Positions 48,646 through 58,447 are shown, counted from the first letter of the stretch. The stretch is DNA of 64,000 nt from CAVVYA01 sp963752345 (GCA_963752345.1 CAVVYA010000006.1:248001-312000), one strand, 5' to 3'. Made by a program: numbers and translations. Notes: generated by a model from the letters alone, not told the origin.

Positions 48646-50333
48646 CCGTGCGCCCCCGTATCTGGTGGTTGACGTTCAGTTTGGCCGTGATCTGTGGATC
48701 GGTGTCATCGACCGGCGCCACGCCGAGGATCGGCGCGGCGCGCGTGACGATGCGCCCCACCGCCGGCGCCGCGGTCCAGCCGCCGGTGGCGAAGCCGTAG
48801 CTTTCCTTGATGCCCTGCGGCTCGTCGATCGAGGCGAGCACGACATAGCGCGGATTGTTGATCGGGAACGCGGCGATGAACGACGACAGCACCGCCTTGC
48901 GCTTGTAGCCGCCGTGCTCGCCGATTTTTTCCGCTGTGCCGGTCTTGCCGCCGAGCAGGTAGCCCGGAACATTGGCGCTCTTGCCGGACCCTTCGGTGAC
49001 CACGGCGCGCATCAGCTTGCGCATCTCCATCGAGGTGTTCTGCGCGATCACGCGGGTGCCCTCGGGCCGCTCGCCCGGCACGCGCTTGAGCAGAGTGATG
49101 GGCCGCAGCACGCCGCCGTTGACCACCGCCGAAACGCCGGTCGCCATTTGCAGCGGGCTGACGGCGATGCCATGGCCGAAACCGATGGTCATGGTGTTGA
49201 TCTCGCGCCACGGCGCGGGCACCATCGGCGCGCCGACTTCGGGCAGCTCGATGCTGGCGGCGCGGAGCAGGCCGAAGGCGCCGAGATACTTGCGCTGCGT
49301 GGCGGTGCCGGCCTGCAGCGCCATCTTGGCGGCGCCGATGTTCGACGAGTAGATCATGCACCTCGGGCACCGACAGCCAGCGGTTCTGGCCGCGATAGTC
49401 GGAGATGGTGAAGCGGGCGATCTTGATCGGCCTGGAGGCATCGAACATGCTCGCCATGGTGACGCTGCCGGAATCGAGCGCCATGGCCGAGGTGAAGATC
49501 TTGAACATCGAGCCTTGCTCGTAGACGCCCAGCGTGACGCGGTTGAACAGCGTCTGCGCATCGAGCCCGGTCGGATTGTGCGGATCGAAATCGGGCAGCG
49601 ACACCATGGCCACCACTTCGCCGGTTTCGACGTCGAGCACGAGCCCCGCGCCGCCGATGGCGCGGAAACGCGCGACCGTCGCCATCAATTCCTGGCGCAG
49701 CACATGCTGCACGCGGATGTCGATCGCGAGCGCGAGCGGACGGCCGCCGCCCTTCAGCACTTCGTCGAACGACTTCTCCATGCCGGCGAGGCCTTCGCCG
49801 TCGATATTGGTGAAGCCGACCACATGGGCGGCCAGCGGGCCTTGCGGATAGACGCGGCGCTCGTCGCGCTGGAAATAAACCCCCGGGATGCCGAGCCGGT
49901 TCACGTCATATTGCTGGCGCGGCGTGAGATGGCGCCGGATCCACACGAAGGTACGGTTGCTCGCGAGCTTGGCCTGCATTTCCGCCTGGCTCAGCTCGGG
50001 CAGCACCGCGACCAGCTTGCCGGCGGCTTCGCGGGCGTCGATCACATGCTTCGGATTGGCGTAGAGCGACGCCGTGGCGAGCGAGGTCGCCAGCAATTCG
50101 CCGTTGCGGTCGACGATGTCGGCGCGCATGGTCGAGGCCGCGCCGGCGCGCGCCGCCTGGGCGATGCGCGGCTCGTGGCCCTGCTGCAGCACGGTGATGT
50201 CGGCGAGCCGCACGCTGATGGTGCTGAAGGCGATGGCGAACACGAGTCCGGCGACCAGCAGCCGGGTGCGGCCGACCTCGATCGCCTGCTTGGTGGCGCC
50301 GTCGAGACGGTGGGTATGTTCCTTGCCGGTCAT
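48632..50333 (-). CDS. ftsI: Septal peptidoglycan transpeptidase FtsI (PBP3), one frameshift
   Basis: Cross-links septal peptidoglycan. 566 residues after repair: short cytoplasmic tail, one membrane helix (LLVAGLVFAIAFSTISVRL), a pedestal domain (VDRNGELLATSLATASLYAN) and the transpeptidase domain. Active-site motifs: SMFK in YEQGSMFKIFTSAMA, SSN in IYSSNIGAAKMALQAG and KTG in GYLLGGKTGTAEKIGEHG. An extra base near 49359 separates SVPEV from MIYSSN; its removal restores the frame. The ATG at 50333 overlaps the repaired ftsL stop (TGATG). Confidence 0.94.
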
Positions 50334-50837
50334 CAGCGTCCCTCCGCGGTCAGCCCGGCGGCGGTGACCGGCGCCGGCAGTTGCACGGCACGCGCCGGCC
50401 CGGCCGGGGTCACGGGCGCTTCCGGCGCCATGGTCACGGCGCCCCTGGCGCCGTATTGGCGAAGCGCGTCTCCGGCGCGACGTCACGGCCGGGGATCGGC
50501 GGCTTGCGCGGCGGCATGATCTTGGCGATGCGCGACGGATCGGCGAGGATTTCCTCGTCGGTCTTGCGTTTGGGCAGCGAGGCCACGGTGGCAAGCTGGC
50601 TCGGCGCGATCGGCTTGAGCTCGAGGTAGCGTTCCGAGAGCTCTTCGAGGCGCGACGGGCGGTTGAGATAGCTCCACTCGGCTTCCAGCACATGGATCTG
50701 ATTTTGCTCGCGCAGCGTGGCGGCATTGAGGCGCGTCAGCGATTCCTCGAGCCCGTGACCTGGTACTTGACCTGGAACAGGCCGAAGCCGACGAGCGCGG
50801 CGAGGGCGAGCCACAGCAGGGTGGTGCGGCCGATCAT
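50333..50837 (-). CDS. ftsL: Cell division protein FtsL (two probable indels)
   Basis: Small bitopic division protein that works with FtsQ and FtsB. It starts MIGRTTLLWLALAALVGFGL, a single membrane helix, then FQVKYQV. After an indel near 50759 it continues LEESLTRLNAATLREQNQIH, VLEAEWSYLNRPSRLEELSE and RYLELKPIAPSQLATVASLP, a leucine-zipper-like coiled coil plus the AEWSYLN block typical of alphaproteobacterial FtsL. A second indel near 50443 replaces an apparent stop after TAPGAP. The repaired Pro/Ala-rich tail ends LTAEGR with TGA overlapping the ftsI ATG. These two breaks look like missing bases, unlike most in the window. Length is ~167 residues. Confidence 0.8.
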
Positions 50838-51910
50838 GCGCGGCCTCGCTGGTCGCGGGTGACCTGGTGGGGCGGCGCCTCGGTGCGCGCGGCGGCGCGC
50901 AGGCGGGCGGAGCGGGCGCGCGGATTACGCGCCGTTTCCTCGGCGCTCGGCTTCACCGCCTTGCGGGTGAGCAGGCGAAAACTTGGCACGGCGCCTCGCG
51001 CGATCCCTCTGGCGTGGAGGGATGGGGAGTGGCGCGAGGGCCGTGCCGAGGTACCGCAACGGGCTGCGAGGAAGGATTTGACCCGGCGGTCCTCTAGGGA
51101 ATGGAAGGAAACCACGGCGAGGCGGCCCGCGGGGCGCAGCAGCGTTTCCGCCGCCGCAAGACCGCGGTCGAGCTCGCCGAGCTCGTCGTTGACGTGGATG
51201 CGCAGCGCCTGGAACGTGCGCGTCGCGGGATCGATGGTCTCTTGGCCGCGCGGCTTGCCGGCGCGCCGGCGCACCGCGCTGCGCACGATGTCGGCCAGCG
51301 CGGCGGTGCGGGTGATCGGCGCGGTCGCCCGGGCGGCGACGATGGCGCGCGCGATGGTGCGCGAGAAACGCTCCTCGCCGTAGGTGTAGATGATGTCGGC
51401 CAGGTCCTCTTCGTCGGCGCTGTTGACCAGGTCGGCGGCGCTCGGGCCGTCGCTGCTGCCGGTGCCCGCCATGCGCATGTCGAGCGGGCCGTCCTCGCGG
51501 AAGGAAAAGCCGCGCGCCGGATCGTCGATCTGCATGGACGAGACGCCGAGATCGAGCGCCACGCCGTCGACGGCGGGAACGCCGACCGACTCGAGCAGCG
51601 CCTGCATGTCGCCGAAGCGGCCGGGAATGAAGGTCAGGCGCTCGCCGTAGCGCGCCTTCAGCGCCTCGGCGGCGGCGCGCGCGCGCGGATCGCGGTCGAT
51701 GCCGTAGACTCGGCAGTCGCAGGACTCGAGCAAGGCGCGGGAATAGCCGCCGGCGCCGAAGGTGCCATCGACGAAGATCTCGCCATCCTTGGGCGCCAAG
51801 GCGGCGAGGACCTCGTTCAGCAGTACGGAGGTATGACCATGGGGTTCAGACGCAGACAGAGACCCTAAGGCGCCCTCCCGGTTCCTATCTGGAGTGGGGT
51901 CGGGGGCCAT
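50834..51910 (-). CDS. rsmH: 16S rRNA (cytosine-1402-N4)-methyltransferase RsmH
   Basis: Methylates C1402 in the 16S rRNA P site. 358 residues: HTSVLLNEVLAALAPKDGEI, VDGTFGAGGYSRALLES (SAM motif I), YGIDRDPRA, LDLGVSSMQIDDPARGFSF (family signature), RTFQALRIHVNDELGELD and LAVVSFHSLEDRRVKSFLAA. Near residue 290 the loop RCGTSARPSRHSPSLHARGI is longer than usual and is encoded over a small inverted repeat (51003-51023). It starts 5 bp after the mraZ stop and overlaps ftsL by 4 bp (ATGA). Confidence 0.95.
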   Translation of the reverse strand: MAPDPTPDRNREGALGSLSASEPHGHTSVLLNEVLAALAPKDGEIFVDGTFGAGGYSRALLESCDCRVYGIDRDPRARAAAEALKARYGERLTFIPGRFGDMQALLESVGVPAVDGVALDLGVSSMQIDDPARGFSFREDGPLDMRMAGTGSSDGPSAADLVNSADEEDLADIIYTYGEERFSRTIARAIVAARATAPITRTAALADIVRSAVRRRAGKPRGQETIDPATRTFQALRIHVNDELGELDRGLAAAETLLRPAGRLAVVSFHSLEDRRVKSFLAARCGTSARPSRHSPSLHARGIARGAVPSFRLLTRKAVKPSAEETARNPRARSARLRAAARTEAPPHQVTRDQRGRA

Positions 51911-51915
51911 GCCGT

Positions 51916-52428
51916 CTACCTCGCGCCCGCTGGACCGGAGGCGAGCGGGCCGCCGCCGGCACCGCCGGACGAACCGCCACCCGAGGGCCGCACCCGCAGG
52001 GTGGCGCCGCGCGATTGCAGGCGCTCGCGCGCACCGTTCTTCTTGCGGGTGTATGTCTCCGGCGCCCAGATCTGAAAATGATCGACCGCCGAGACGAACA
52101 GCGCGGTGTCGGTTATGCCGGCGTGATCGGCAAAGGCTTGCGGCAGCATGATGCGGCCCTCGCCATCGAAGGCGAGCTGCAGCAACTCGGCGAAGATCGT
52201 CGCGAGATCGTCGCGCTCCTGGGAGAACTGGTCGAGCTGCTCGAGGCTTTCCGCGAGGCGCGACATGTCGCCGTCGGAGAAGGCCTCGATGGTCTGCTCT
52301 TTAAAGGATGGGAAGGCGACGATGCCGTTGAACACCTGGCCGGCCAGGGCGGCACGGAACTGGGCCGGAACGGACACGCGGCCCTTCCGATCCACCTTGT
52401 TCGCATAGCTGCCCAGAAAAAGCGCCAT
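51916..52428 (-). CDS. mraZ: Transcriptional regulator MraZ
   Basis: DNA-binding repressor and first gene of the dcw cluster; rings of AbrB-like (SpoVT/AbrB) folds bind repeated TGGG boxes. 170 residues with two halves, each carrying the D-x-K/E-GR motif: NKVDRKGRVSVPAQFRAAL and FDGEGRIMLPQAFADHAG. A Gly/Ser-rich C-terminal tail of ~30 residues (SGGGSSGGAGGG) is longer than in E. coli. The ATG at 52428 (MALFLGSY) is preceded by GGGGAG. Five candidate operator boxes lie 102-145 bp upstream. Confidence 0.95.
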   Translation of the reverse strand: MALFLGSYANKVDRKGRVSVPAQFRAALAGQVFNGIVAFPSFKEQTIEAFSDGDMSRLAESLEQLDQFSQERDDLATIFAELLQLAFDGEGRIMLPQAFADHAGITDTALFVSAVDHFQIWAPETYTRKKNGARERLQSRGATLRVRPSGGGSSGGAGGGPLASGPAGAR

Positions 52429-52529
52429 AGGCTCCCCTGCCCACCCGCCGACCAAATATTTTCGCCAAATCGCGCCGTCGGCCCCCTCGCAGGGCCACCC
52501 TTCGCCAGGGCACAGGTCGGACCGCGGCT

Positions 52530-52573
52530 TGGGATCAGATGGGATATCATGGGGTATTATGGGCGTCAATGGG
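52530..52573 (-). promoter_or_regulatory. Five MraZ operator boxes over the mraZ promoter
   Basis: On the plus strand TGGG occurs at exactly 52530, 52540, 52550, 52560 and 52570, a perfect 10-bp period with different 6-nt spacers. MraZ of E. coli is known to bind TGGGN repeats with this period (three copies). On the gene's strand a sigma70-like promoter lies inside the array: -35 TTGACG (52569-52564), 17-bp spacer and an extended -10 TGATATCCC (52546-52541 core). MraZ bound to its boxes would cover RNA polymerase, so autorepression of the whole operon is likely. Confidence 0.8.
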
Positions 52574-52579
52574 ATTACC

Positions 52580-53104
52580 TAGTAAAAACCGGGCGAAATC
52601 TGGCGTTTTTGGCGGTTTGTCTGGCGCTATACGGGAACATACGTAGCGAAGACAGTGATCCCAACGGCAACCGCGGCGTGGCGCAAGTAAAAGCCAAGTA
52701 GTTCTTGATTTGTTCTCGAAACGGCTTCCGCGCCGCCCCTGGCGAGGCGCAAACCTCGGCAGGAGGTGAGCCGGCGGGGCGACCCGGCGGGACGAACAGA
52801 CGCTGTCTCGGCGGATCACACGGGCGATGCCGAGGACGCCGATCAGCCTGCGCTTTGCCGGCGATCGACGCCCGTTGGACCGCCTCCAAATCAACCACAC
52901 CGTTGCGGGGTGTGCTGTGCTCGGCCCACGAGCGCCGTCCCGCCGTCACCGGTTCGCGCTCTTCATCGCGAACGTCGAGGGCTCGCCTGGCGCGATCGCC
53001 GAAGGTCCCAGGACCGGCGGTTCGCCGGGCAGGGTCGGCCGGCGTTCGACGCCTGGCCTGTCATAGGCCTTGTTGTCGGCCTTGGTGTCGGCCTCCGTGG
53101 CGTC
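52580..53104. other. Region upstream of mraZ, no firm gene
   Basis: 525 bp between the MraZ boxes and the PepSY-like gene. From 53104 down to 52946 the minus strand stays open in the frame of the PepSY-like gene after its stop, with coding-like content. The remainder (52580-52945) shows no convincing frame, RNA or repeat. Confidence 0.4.
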
Positions 53105-53509
53105 TCAGCCGCCGACTTCCTCCACCTTGCCGCGCTGTGGATCGACGCGGAGCTGGACGGACTTGCCGTTCTTGGTGGCGCGGCCGACATAGGCATCGCC
53201 CTGCGCACGCAGGGCCTGGATGTCGGAATAGCCCTGCTTTTCCAGCATCCGGCGCACCTGCTCCTCGCTCGGCCGCTGGCCGCTAGGGGGGCCGAGCGGA
53301 TCGCCGGTGGCGCGCTCGGCGCCGAGCTGGTCGCGCGCCTCGCGCTCGCTGCGCTTGGGCGCCTCGCGCCCGGGATTGGTGCTGCCCGACTGCGCCTCGG
53401 GCGGCGGCACGCCGGGCGCGGGGCCGACGGCGCTCGATTGGGCGGCGGCGGCGCCGCTGAAGGCCAGGGCGAGGGCGGCGAGGGTCGGCAAGAGAATGCG
53501 CTTGGACAT
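53105..53509 (-). CDS. PepSY-like periplasmic protein
   Basis: A 134-residue exported protein: signal peptide (LLPTLAALALAFSGAAAAQ), a Pro/Gly/charged disordered stretch (PAPGVPPPEAQSGSTNPG), then a compact C-terminal domain with SEEQVRRMLEKQGYSDIQAL and VQLRVDPQRGKVEEVGG. The helix-then-two-strands pattern ending with a VDP turn is typical of PepSY-like domains, which often inhibit peptidases or bind ligands in the periplasm. The start MSKRILLPTL is preceded by AAGGAGG. The TGA at 53107 is followed by 52 in-frame codons with coding-like composition (see findings). Confidence 0.75.
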   Translation of the reverse strand: MSKRILLPTLAALALAFSGAAAAQSSAVGPAPGVPPPEAQSGSTNPGREAPKRSEREARDQLGAERATGDPLGPPSGQRPSEEQVRRMLEKQGYSDIQALRAQGDAYVGRATKNGKSVQLRVDPQRGKVEEVGG

Positions 53510-53825
53510 CGGGCCTCCTTGCTGAGCGATGGACGGAAACCGCCGACCGCGCGGCCGGTTCCGCCCGGCCTCAGCCCACGACGGCAGGGCCCCCGATAGC
53601 CCGGTGTGGCCGGCCGGGGTTCCCTCGGCGCGCCAGCACCGGCCTCTTTGTGCAAATTCCTTGTCTTCCGCCGCGGGATGGACGATTATGGGCCGTTCGA
53701 AATTCTAGCCTGCCTTGCTTTCCGCCCTCCGGGGCCTTCCCAAGACAATGCTCTGAACTCGGATTAGGGACCGCGATAGTCGCGACCCGAACACGCATTC
53801 CCGCGTTTTCTCAAGGAGGCCTTAA

Positions 53826-54030
53826 ATGGCAAACGGGTACAGTCAAATGGTTCAACGCCCAGAAGGGCTTCGGCTTCATTCAGCCGTCCGACGGCGGCAA
53901 GGATGTGTTCGTGCACATCAGCGCCGTCGAGCGCGCCGGCCTGTCCTCGCTCGCCGAGGGCCAGGCGGTCAGCTATGAAGTCGTCAACGAGCGCGGCAAG
54001 AGCGCCGCGGCGAACCTGAAGGTCGACTAA
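53826..54030 (+). CDS. cspA: Cold-shock protein (one frameshift)
   Basis: A single cold-shock domain that binds single-stranded RNA and DNA. AAGGAGG sits 8 nt before ATG 53826. The first codons are MANG; one extra G in the run at 53836-53838 shifts the frame. After removal it reads MANGTVKWFNAQKGFGFIQP, with RNP1 (KGFGFI) and RNP2 (VFVHISAVE) intact, ending AAANLKVD for a 67-residue protein. A strong terminator follows at once, so it is monocistronic. A 300-bp leader upstream could carry a cold-responsive structure, which I did not resolve. Confidence 0.92.
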
Positions 54031-54060
54031 GCCTCTCTCGCCGATCGGCGAGACGGACAA

Positions 54061-54087
54061 AGCCCGGCACCCTGTGCCGGGCTTTTT
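54061..54087 (+). terminator. Rho-independent terminator of the cold-shock gene
   Basis: Perfect 10-bp stem AGCCCGGCAC / GTGCCGGGCT with a 3-nt loop, followed by TTTTTCTTT. It starts 30 bp past the stop codon. Confidence 0.93.
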
Positions 54088-54255
54088 CTTTGCGCGCGCG
54101 ACGCCGGCGCGGGGCACGCCGGCGCGTTGCGGCGCATCGCACGAGCTCGCGGCGTGATGAGCGATGGGACTTGGCCAGACGGGACCGCGTTCTCACACGC
54201 GCGTTGCCCGGCGGGGCCGGCCTAAAGGCGGTTCTTTTGCCTCCATGCCGGGATC

Positions 54256-54558
54256 ATGCAATGCCAGGCAATCGTCGAGGCGCCGAATCAGCGCCGGCGG
54301 CGGCTGTACAAGGTCTTCGATCAATCTCGGGACCGTGTGAACGCCGGTGTGGCGCCGGATTTCGTCGCCACCGCCGTCAAAGACGCCGATGCGTCGGTCC
54401 GCGTGAAGCGCGACACGGCGCACAATACCTTCCGCCGATGGACGAGCCGCAAGGGAGCTGTCGCCACTGGCTGTAGGGATAGCCTTAACCCAAAGAAGTA
54501 CGCCAAATTAATAGAATACCATGGTGTTCATAGGGGTATTATCGCGACGGTCAAATGA
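54256..54558 (+). CDS. Hypothetical 100-residue frame, weak
   Basis: An open frame MQCQAIVEAPNQRRRRLYKV to HRGIIATVK in a stretch that is less GC-rich than the dcw region. No ribosome site is clear and I recognise no motif; the Arg run and mixed composition are not decisive. The minus strand also stays open here. I list it only because nothing else fills 54.1-54.57 kb. Confidence 0.25.
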   Translation: MQCQAIVEAPNQRRRRLYKVFDQSRDRVNAGVAPDFVATAVKDADASVRVKRDTAHNTFRRWTSRKGAVATGCRDSLNPKKYAKLIEYHGVHRGIIATVK

Positions 54559-54572
54559 TCGGGGGCATTATT

Positions 54573-54704
54573 ATGAAGCCAATCGTTGCTCTACCTCTCA
54601 CGATGGCAATAGCGCGACCTGCATTCGCCCAGCCCCACGCGTGGCGCCTGCTTGAGCCGCGCCAGGCGAAGCCGATGTTTCCGTGCAGTCTGCCTCGTTG
54701 CTGA
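54573..54704 (+). CDS. Possible 43-residue exported peptide or gene remnant
   Basis: Frame MKPIVALPLTMAIARPAFAQ then PHAWRLLEPRQAKPM and a TGA just before the protease gene. The first 20 residues look like a signal peptide with an AFA-Q cleavage site. GGGGG lies 7 nt before the ATG. It may be a truncated or frameshifted exported protein. Confidence 0.3.
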   Translation: MKPIVALPLTMAIARPAFAQPHAWRLLEPRQAKPMFPCSLPRC

Positions 54705-54707
54705 GCC

Positions 54708-55774
54708 ATGCTCGTTTCAATTGCGTCTCTCCGGAATGGGGTGACGATCGCCCTCGTTCTCCTGTCGCTCGCAGGCTGTAGCATCAGCGCTGATGCCATC
54801 GGTCGCGTCGGCAAAGAAGCCACTGAGTTTCGTGGACACGCCACGGGCTACATGGACGGAACCGGCACCATCGATATGGTAAGCGCCGATGGTACGAAGT
54901 GCCTCGGAGAGTTTCGTTACACCGGCACAAAAACAGGCGTCGGCATGCTTCGCTGCAATGACGGCCGCATAGCGCATATTCAGTTCAACGCGCTGAGCAT
55001 GGCTTCCGGGTATGGCTACGGGCGCACGAATGCTGGAGAGCCCGTCCTTTTCACGTTTGGCCTCTCTGACGCGGCCTCTGCACCTTATCTGGCTCCCGCG
55101 CGTGCATCCGCAAATGCTCCGCAGCAACCGCGACGTCCGCAGTCTTCAAGCGGCACAGGATTTTATATCAACGACAGAGGACATGTTCTCACCAACGAGC
55201 ACGTAATTGACGAGTGCTCCAAAATCACGATCCATCTACCCGATGGGACGACAAGCAGTGGACACGTCGTCGCCAGTGATGAAGGAAATGATCTGGCGGT
55301 GGTTTTGGCGTCAAATCGTCCACCCGCGGCGGCAGTGTTCACCGCAAGTCCGACCTATCGCCCTGGGGATCCGGTCCTCGTTTTCGGCTATCCCCTGGCA
55401 GGGGCACTGCTGCCTCAGGAAGCGTAACGACCGGGACGCTGAGCGCTCTGGCGGGTCTTGGAAACGACAGTCGTGAATTACAAATCACTGCGCCTGTTCA
55501 ACCTGGGAATAGTGGCGGTCCTTTGTTGGACATGCACGGTCAGGTCATTGGGGTAATAGCATCGAAGCTGGATGCATTAAGGGTAGTGAAGGCGACCGGA
55601 GATATTCCGCAGAACATAAACTTCGCGATTAAGGAAGCGGTCGTGAAATCGTTCCTGCAGGCCCATAGCATACCATTCAACGAAGCTACGAAAGGGCCGG
55701 CGTTATCGCCTGCGGATGTCGGCGAAATCGCTAAGAACCATACAGTCCTGCTTCAATGCGTGATCCCTAAGTAA
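54708..55774 (+). CDS. Trypsin-family serine protease, putative lipoprotein (one frameshift)
   Basis: An envelope protease of about 355 residues. A hydrophobic N-terminus ends in the lipobox LSLAGCS, so Cys ~24 is probably lipidated. A ~90-residue N-domain of unknown role (EFRYTGTKTGVGMLRCNDGR) is followed by a linker and a trypsin-like domain with all three catalytic residues: His in LTNEHVIDEC, Asp in GNDLAVVLA and Ser in VQPGNSGGPLLDMHG. One base appears missing near 55412 (GYPLAGALL to ASGSVTTGTLSALAG), which otherwise creates an early stop. There is no PDZ domain. The region is less GC-rich than its surroundings, hinting at later acquisition. Confidence 0.8.
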
Positions 55775-55883
55775 GGCCACTTTCTTATTTGGGGAGTATT
55801 TGGACTGGTTTTGTTCCGGGACGGAATAAGAGAGCGCCAAATCCGCTTTTGAACGGAGCGTATTCCACGGCAGAGAAAAAATT

Positions 55884-56273
<390 letters not shown>

Positions 56274-56334
56274 GCGGCTGTAGGTAGGCTCCAGGGTGCT
56301 GGGGTCAAGCAACTGCGGTCGCGCGACGCGCGAA

Positions 56335-57082
56335 TCAGGCCGACAGATCGAGCAGCCGGTCGAGCCGCGCCAGGGTCTCCTCGTCGGCCTGGCCGTCGAT
56401 CCGGCCGGGGCGAAAGTGGCGCTGGAAGGCGCGTGACGACGGTGCGGGTGGCCGCATCGAGCACCGCATCGCGCGGCACGTCGTAGCCGAACGCGGCGAG
56501 CCGTCCTGCAGGTCGCGCACGGCGGCGCAGTGCACGTCGGCCGGGATCACGCGGGGCCAGGCGGCGGCTGTCTCGGCGTCCGGCGGCCAGAGGCCGACGC
56601 CGTGATGGGCCAGGCCGCGCCAGGGGAACAGCTCGCCGGGATCGGTCTTGCGCGTCGGGCGCCACGTCGGAATGGCCGAGCATGCGGCGCGGCGGGATGG
56701 CCGTGGCGCGCGAGATGTCGCTGCGCGAGATGGATCAGCGCGTCGATCTGCGCCGGCGGGAAGGCGCGGTAGCCGAACTCGTGGCCGGGATTGACGATCT
56801 CGATGCCGATGGAGCGCGCGTTGATGTCGCGCTCGCCGCGCCCAGTAGCGACGCCGGCGTGCCAGGCGCGGCGCTCCTCGGGCACCAGGCGCGAAGACGC
56901 GGCCGTCCTCCTCGACCATGTAGTGCGCGCTGACCTTCGCCGCCGGATCGCACAGCCGCGCCAGCGCGGCCTCGCCGGTCTCGCATGCCGGTGTAGTGCA
57001 GGATGAGCATGTCGGGCGGCATGCCGGCCGCGCGCGGCTCGTGATTGGGCGAGGGGTGGTCTGTGATGGCGAGCTCGGACAT
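56335..57082 (-). CDS. ampD: N-acetylmuramoyl-L-alanine amidase, AmpD type (frameshifted)
   Basis: Zinc amidase that cleaves anhydro-muropeptides in recycling. Pieces: MSELAITDHPSPNHEPRAAG, MPPDMLILHYTGM (first Zn His), DPAAKVSAHYMVEEDGRVF, ERDINARSIGIEIVNPGHEF (catalytic Glu), PRRMLGHSDVAP with TDPGELFPW (second His and Asp), and a C-terminal peptidoglycan-binding-like domain AFQRHFRPGRIDGQADEETL. About five indels break it; repaired length is ~245 residues. There is no signal peptide, consistent with cytoplasmic AmpD. It ends 61 bp before rnpB on the same strand. Confidence 0.85.
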
Positions 57083-57274
57083 GGCGCCGCCACTATAGCG
57101 CCTTCCCGGTGCGAAATCCTTCGAAGCCGGGACCGGGCGCAGGGTGGGAAGTCGCCATGCCCCCGCCTGCGCGACGCGCCTTGAACCGCGCGGGTCATGC
57201 TTCGGCGGCACCGGTCGGCGTGACGCCCCAGACAGTGCGTCAGCCGAAGGGGGCCGTGCGTCAGCCAAAACAAA

Positions 57275-57299
57275 GGGGCCAAGCTTCGCGCTTGGCCCC
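57275..57299 (-). terminator. Rho-independent terminator of the TAXI/TRAP unit
   Basis: Perfect 10-bp stem GGGGCCAAGC / GCTTGGCCCC with a 5-nt loop; on the minus strand it is followed by TTTGTTTTGGC. It is about 140 bp past the repaired stop of the binding-protein gene. Confidence 0.85.
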
Positions 57300-57341
57300 T
57301 GGGCGATTCGGCCCGCTTGCGGTTTCCGCCGGCGGCCGTGT

Positions 57342-57425
57342 TCTTCTCCTCCCGCGACGGGAGAGGGGGCGGGGCCCGCGCGACGGCCACCCCCGAACCC
57401 TGACCCTCCCGGCGAAGGGGAGAGA
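57342..57425. repeat. REP-like GC-rich intergenic palindrome
   Basis: Sequence of the CTCCTCCCGCGACGGGAGAG type followed by GGGTGGCCG-like and CCCTCCCGGCGAAGGGGAGA segments. Mixed imperfect inverted repeats of this type are common dispersed elements between alphaproteobacterial genes. A single copy is seen in this window. Confidence 0.5.
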
Positions 57426-57436
57426 AAGCCGCGTGC

Positions 57437-58447
57437 CTATTTCACCAGGCCGACTTCCTTGTAGAGCCGCAGGGCCGACGGGTGGATCGGCAGGCTGCCC
57501 GACTTCGGCAGCATGGTGGCCTGCAACCGCGAACAGCGGGTGCACCGTCTTGAAATAGCCGAACTGGTTGTAGAGCGACTTGGTCAGGCCGTAGACCAGA
57601 TGGTCGGAGGCGTCGTCGCGCGCCAGGATCGGGAAGGACAGGTCGGTGGTGATGTAGTCCTCCTTGAGGCAATCGTAGGTACCGGCCTTGATCACCGCCG
57701 GCTCGAGCCCGAAGGTCTTGATCACCTGGTCGACCTGCGGCTTGTCGAACGGGATGAAGGTCAGCTTGGTGCCCGCTTCGAGCTCGGTGACATCCTTCGA
57801 GGGATGCCAACCGGTGCTGAAGGCGACGTCGAGCCGGCGATTCTCCATCAGCTTGGTGTAGCCGGCCGTCGCCTCGTGGTGGACCTCGCCGCCCCAGCTC
57901 TTGATGTCCGCCTCGGTGATGCCGTAGGCCTTGAGCAGCTCGTTGACCTGGCCGTTCACCGTCACGGTCTCGATGCGATGGACCGAGACCCGCATCGGGA
58001 TCTTGCGCGCCTTGATGTCGGCGAAGGTCTTGATGTTGTGTTTGTCGACGAATTCCTGGGTGGCGACCGCGAACAGCGTCATGCCGTCGGCGATGCGCGC
58101 GACGAACTTGACGCCGTCGAGCGAGAGCTTCTCGCGGAACGGCGCCATGCCGTTTGCGCCGCGACGATCTCGACCTGGGAAAAGGCGAAGCCGGTCTTGA
58201 CCTCGTTCTTGAGCAGGCGCGACAGCGTGCCGGCGCTGCTCGCCTGATCGTAGATGATGGAGGAGCCGGGGTATTGCCGGCGCACCATCTCCATCACCGC
58301 CTCGCCGACCAGCCCGAAGGTGCCGCTGGCGATGCCGCCGGAGATCGCGCCGGTCAGCGGCTTCTCCTGGGCCTGCTGCGCCGTCGCGACGCCGGTGGAC
58401 GCCAGCAGGGCGACCACGGTTGTGACGATCTTCAAGGTTCCGCGCAT
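57437..58447 (-). CDS. TAXI-family TRAP solute-binding protein (frameshifted)
   Basis: Periplasmic binding protein of a TRAP transporter. Signal peptide LKIVTTVVALLASTGVATAQ, then the TAXI-type SGGIASGTFGLVGEAVMEMV, TGFAFSQVEIV, FVARIADGMTLFAVA, VSVHRIETVTVNGQVNELLK and VAFSTGWHPSKDVTELEAG. After an extra base near 57525 the end reads MLPKSGSLPIHPSALRLYKE and VGLVK with TAG at 57437. A second break lies near 58155. Repaired length is ~336 residues. It lies 45 bp downstream of the permease gene. The ligand is unknown; TAXI proteins often bind glutamate or other organic acids. Confidence 0.88.

Noticed and set aside
52530..52573. CRISPR-like array
   Set aside because: Repeats are only 4 bases with 6-base spacers and sit upstream of mraZ, where MraZ boxes are expected.
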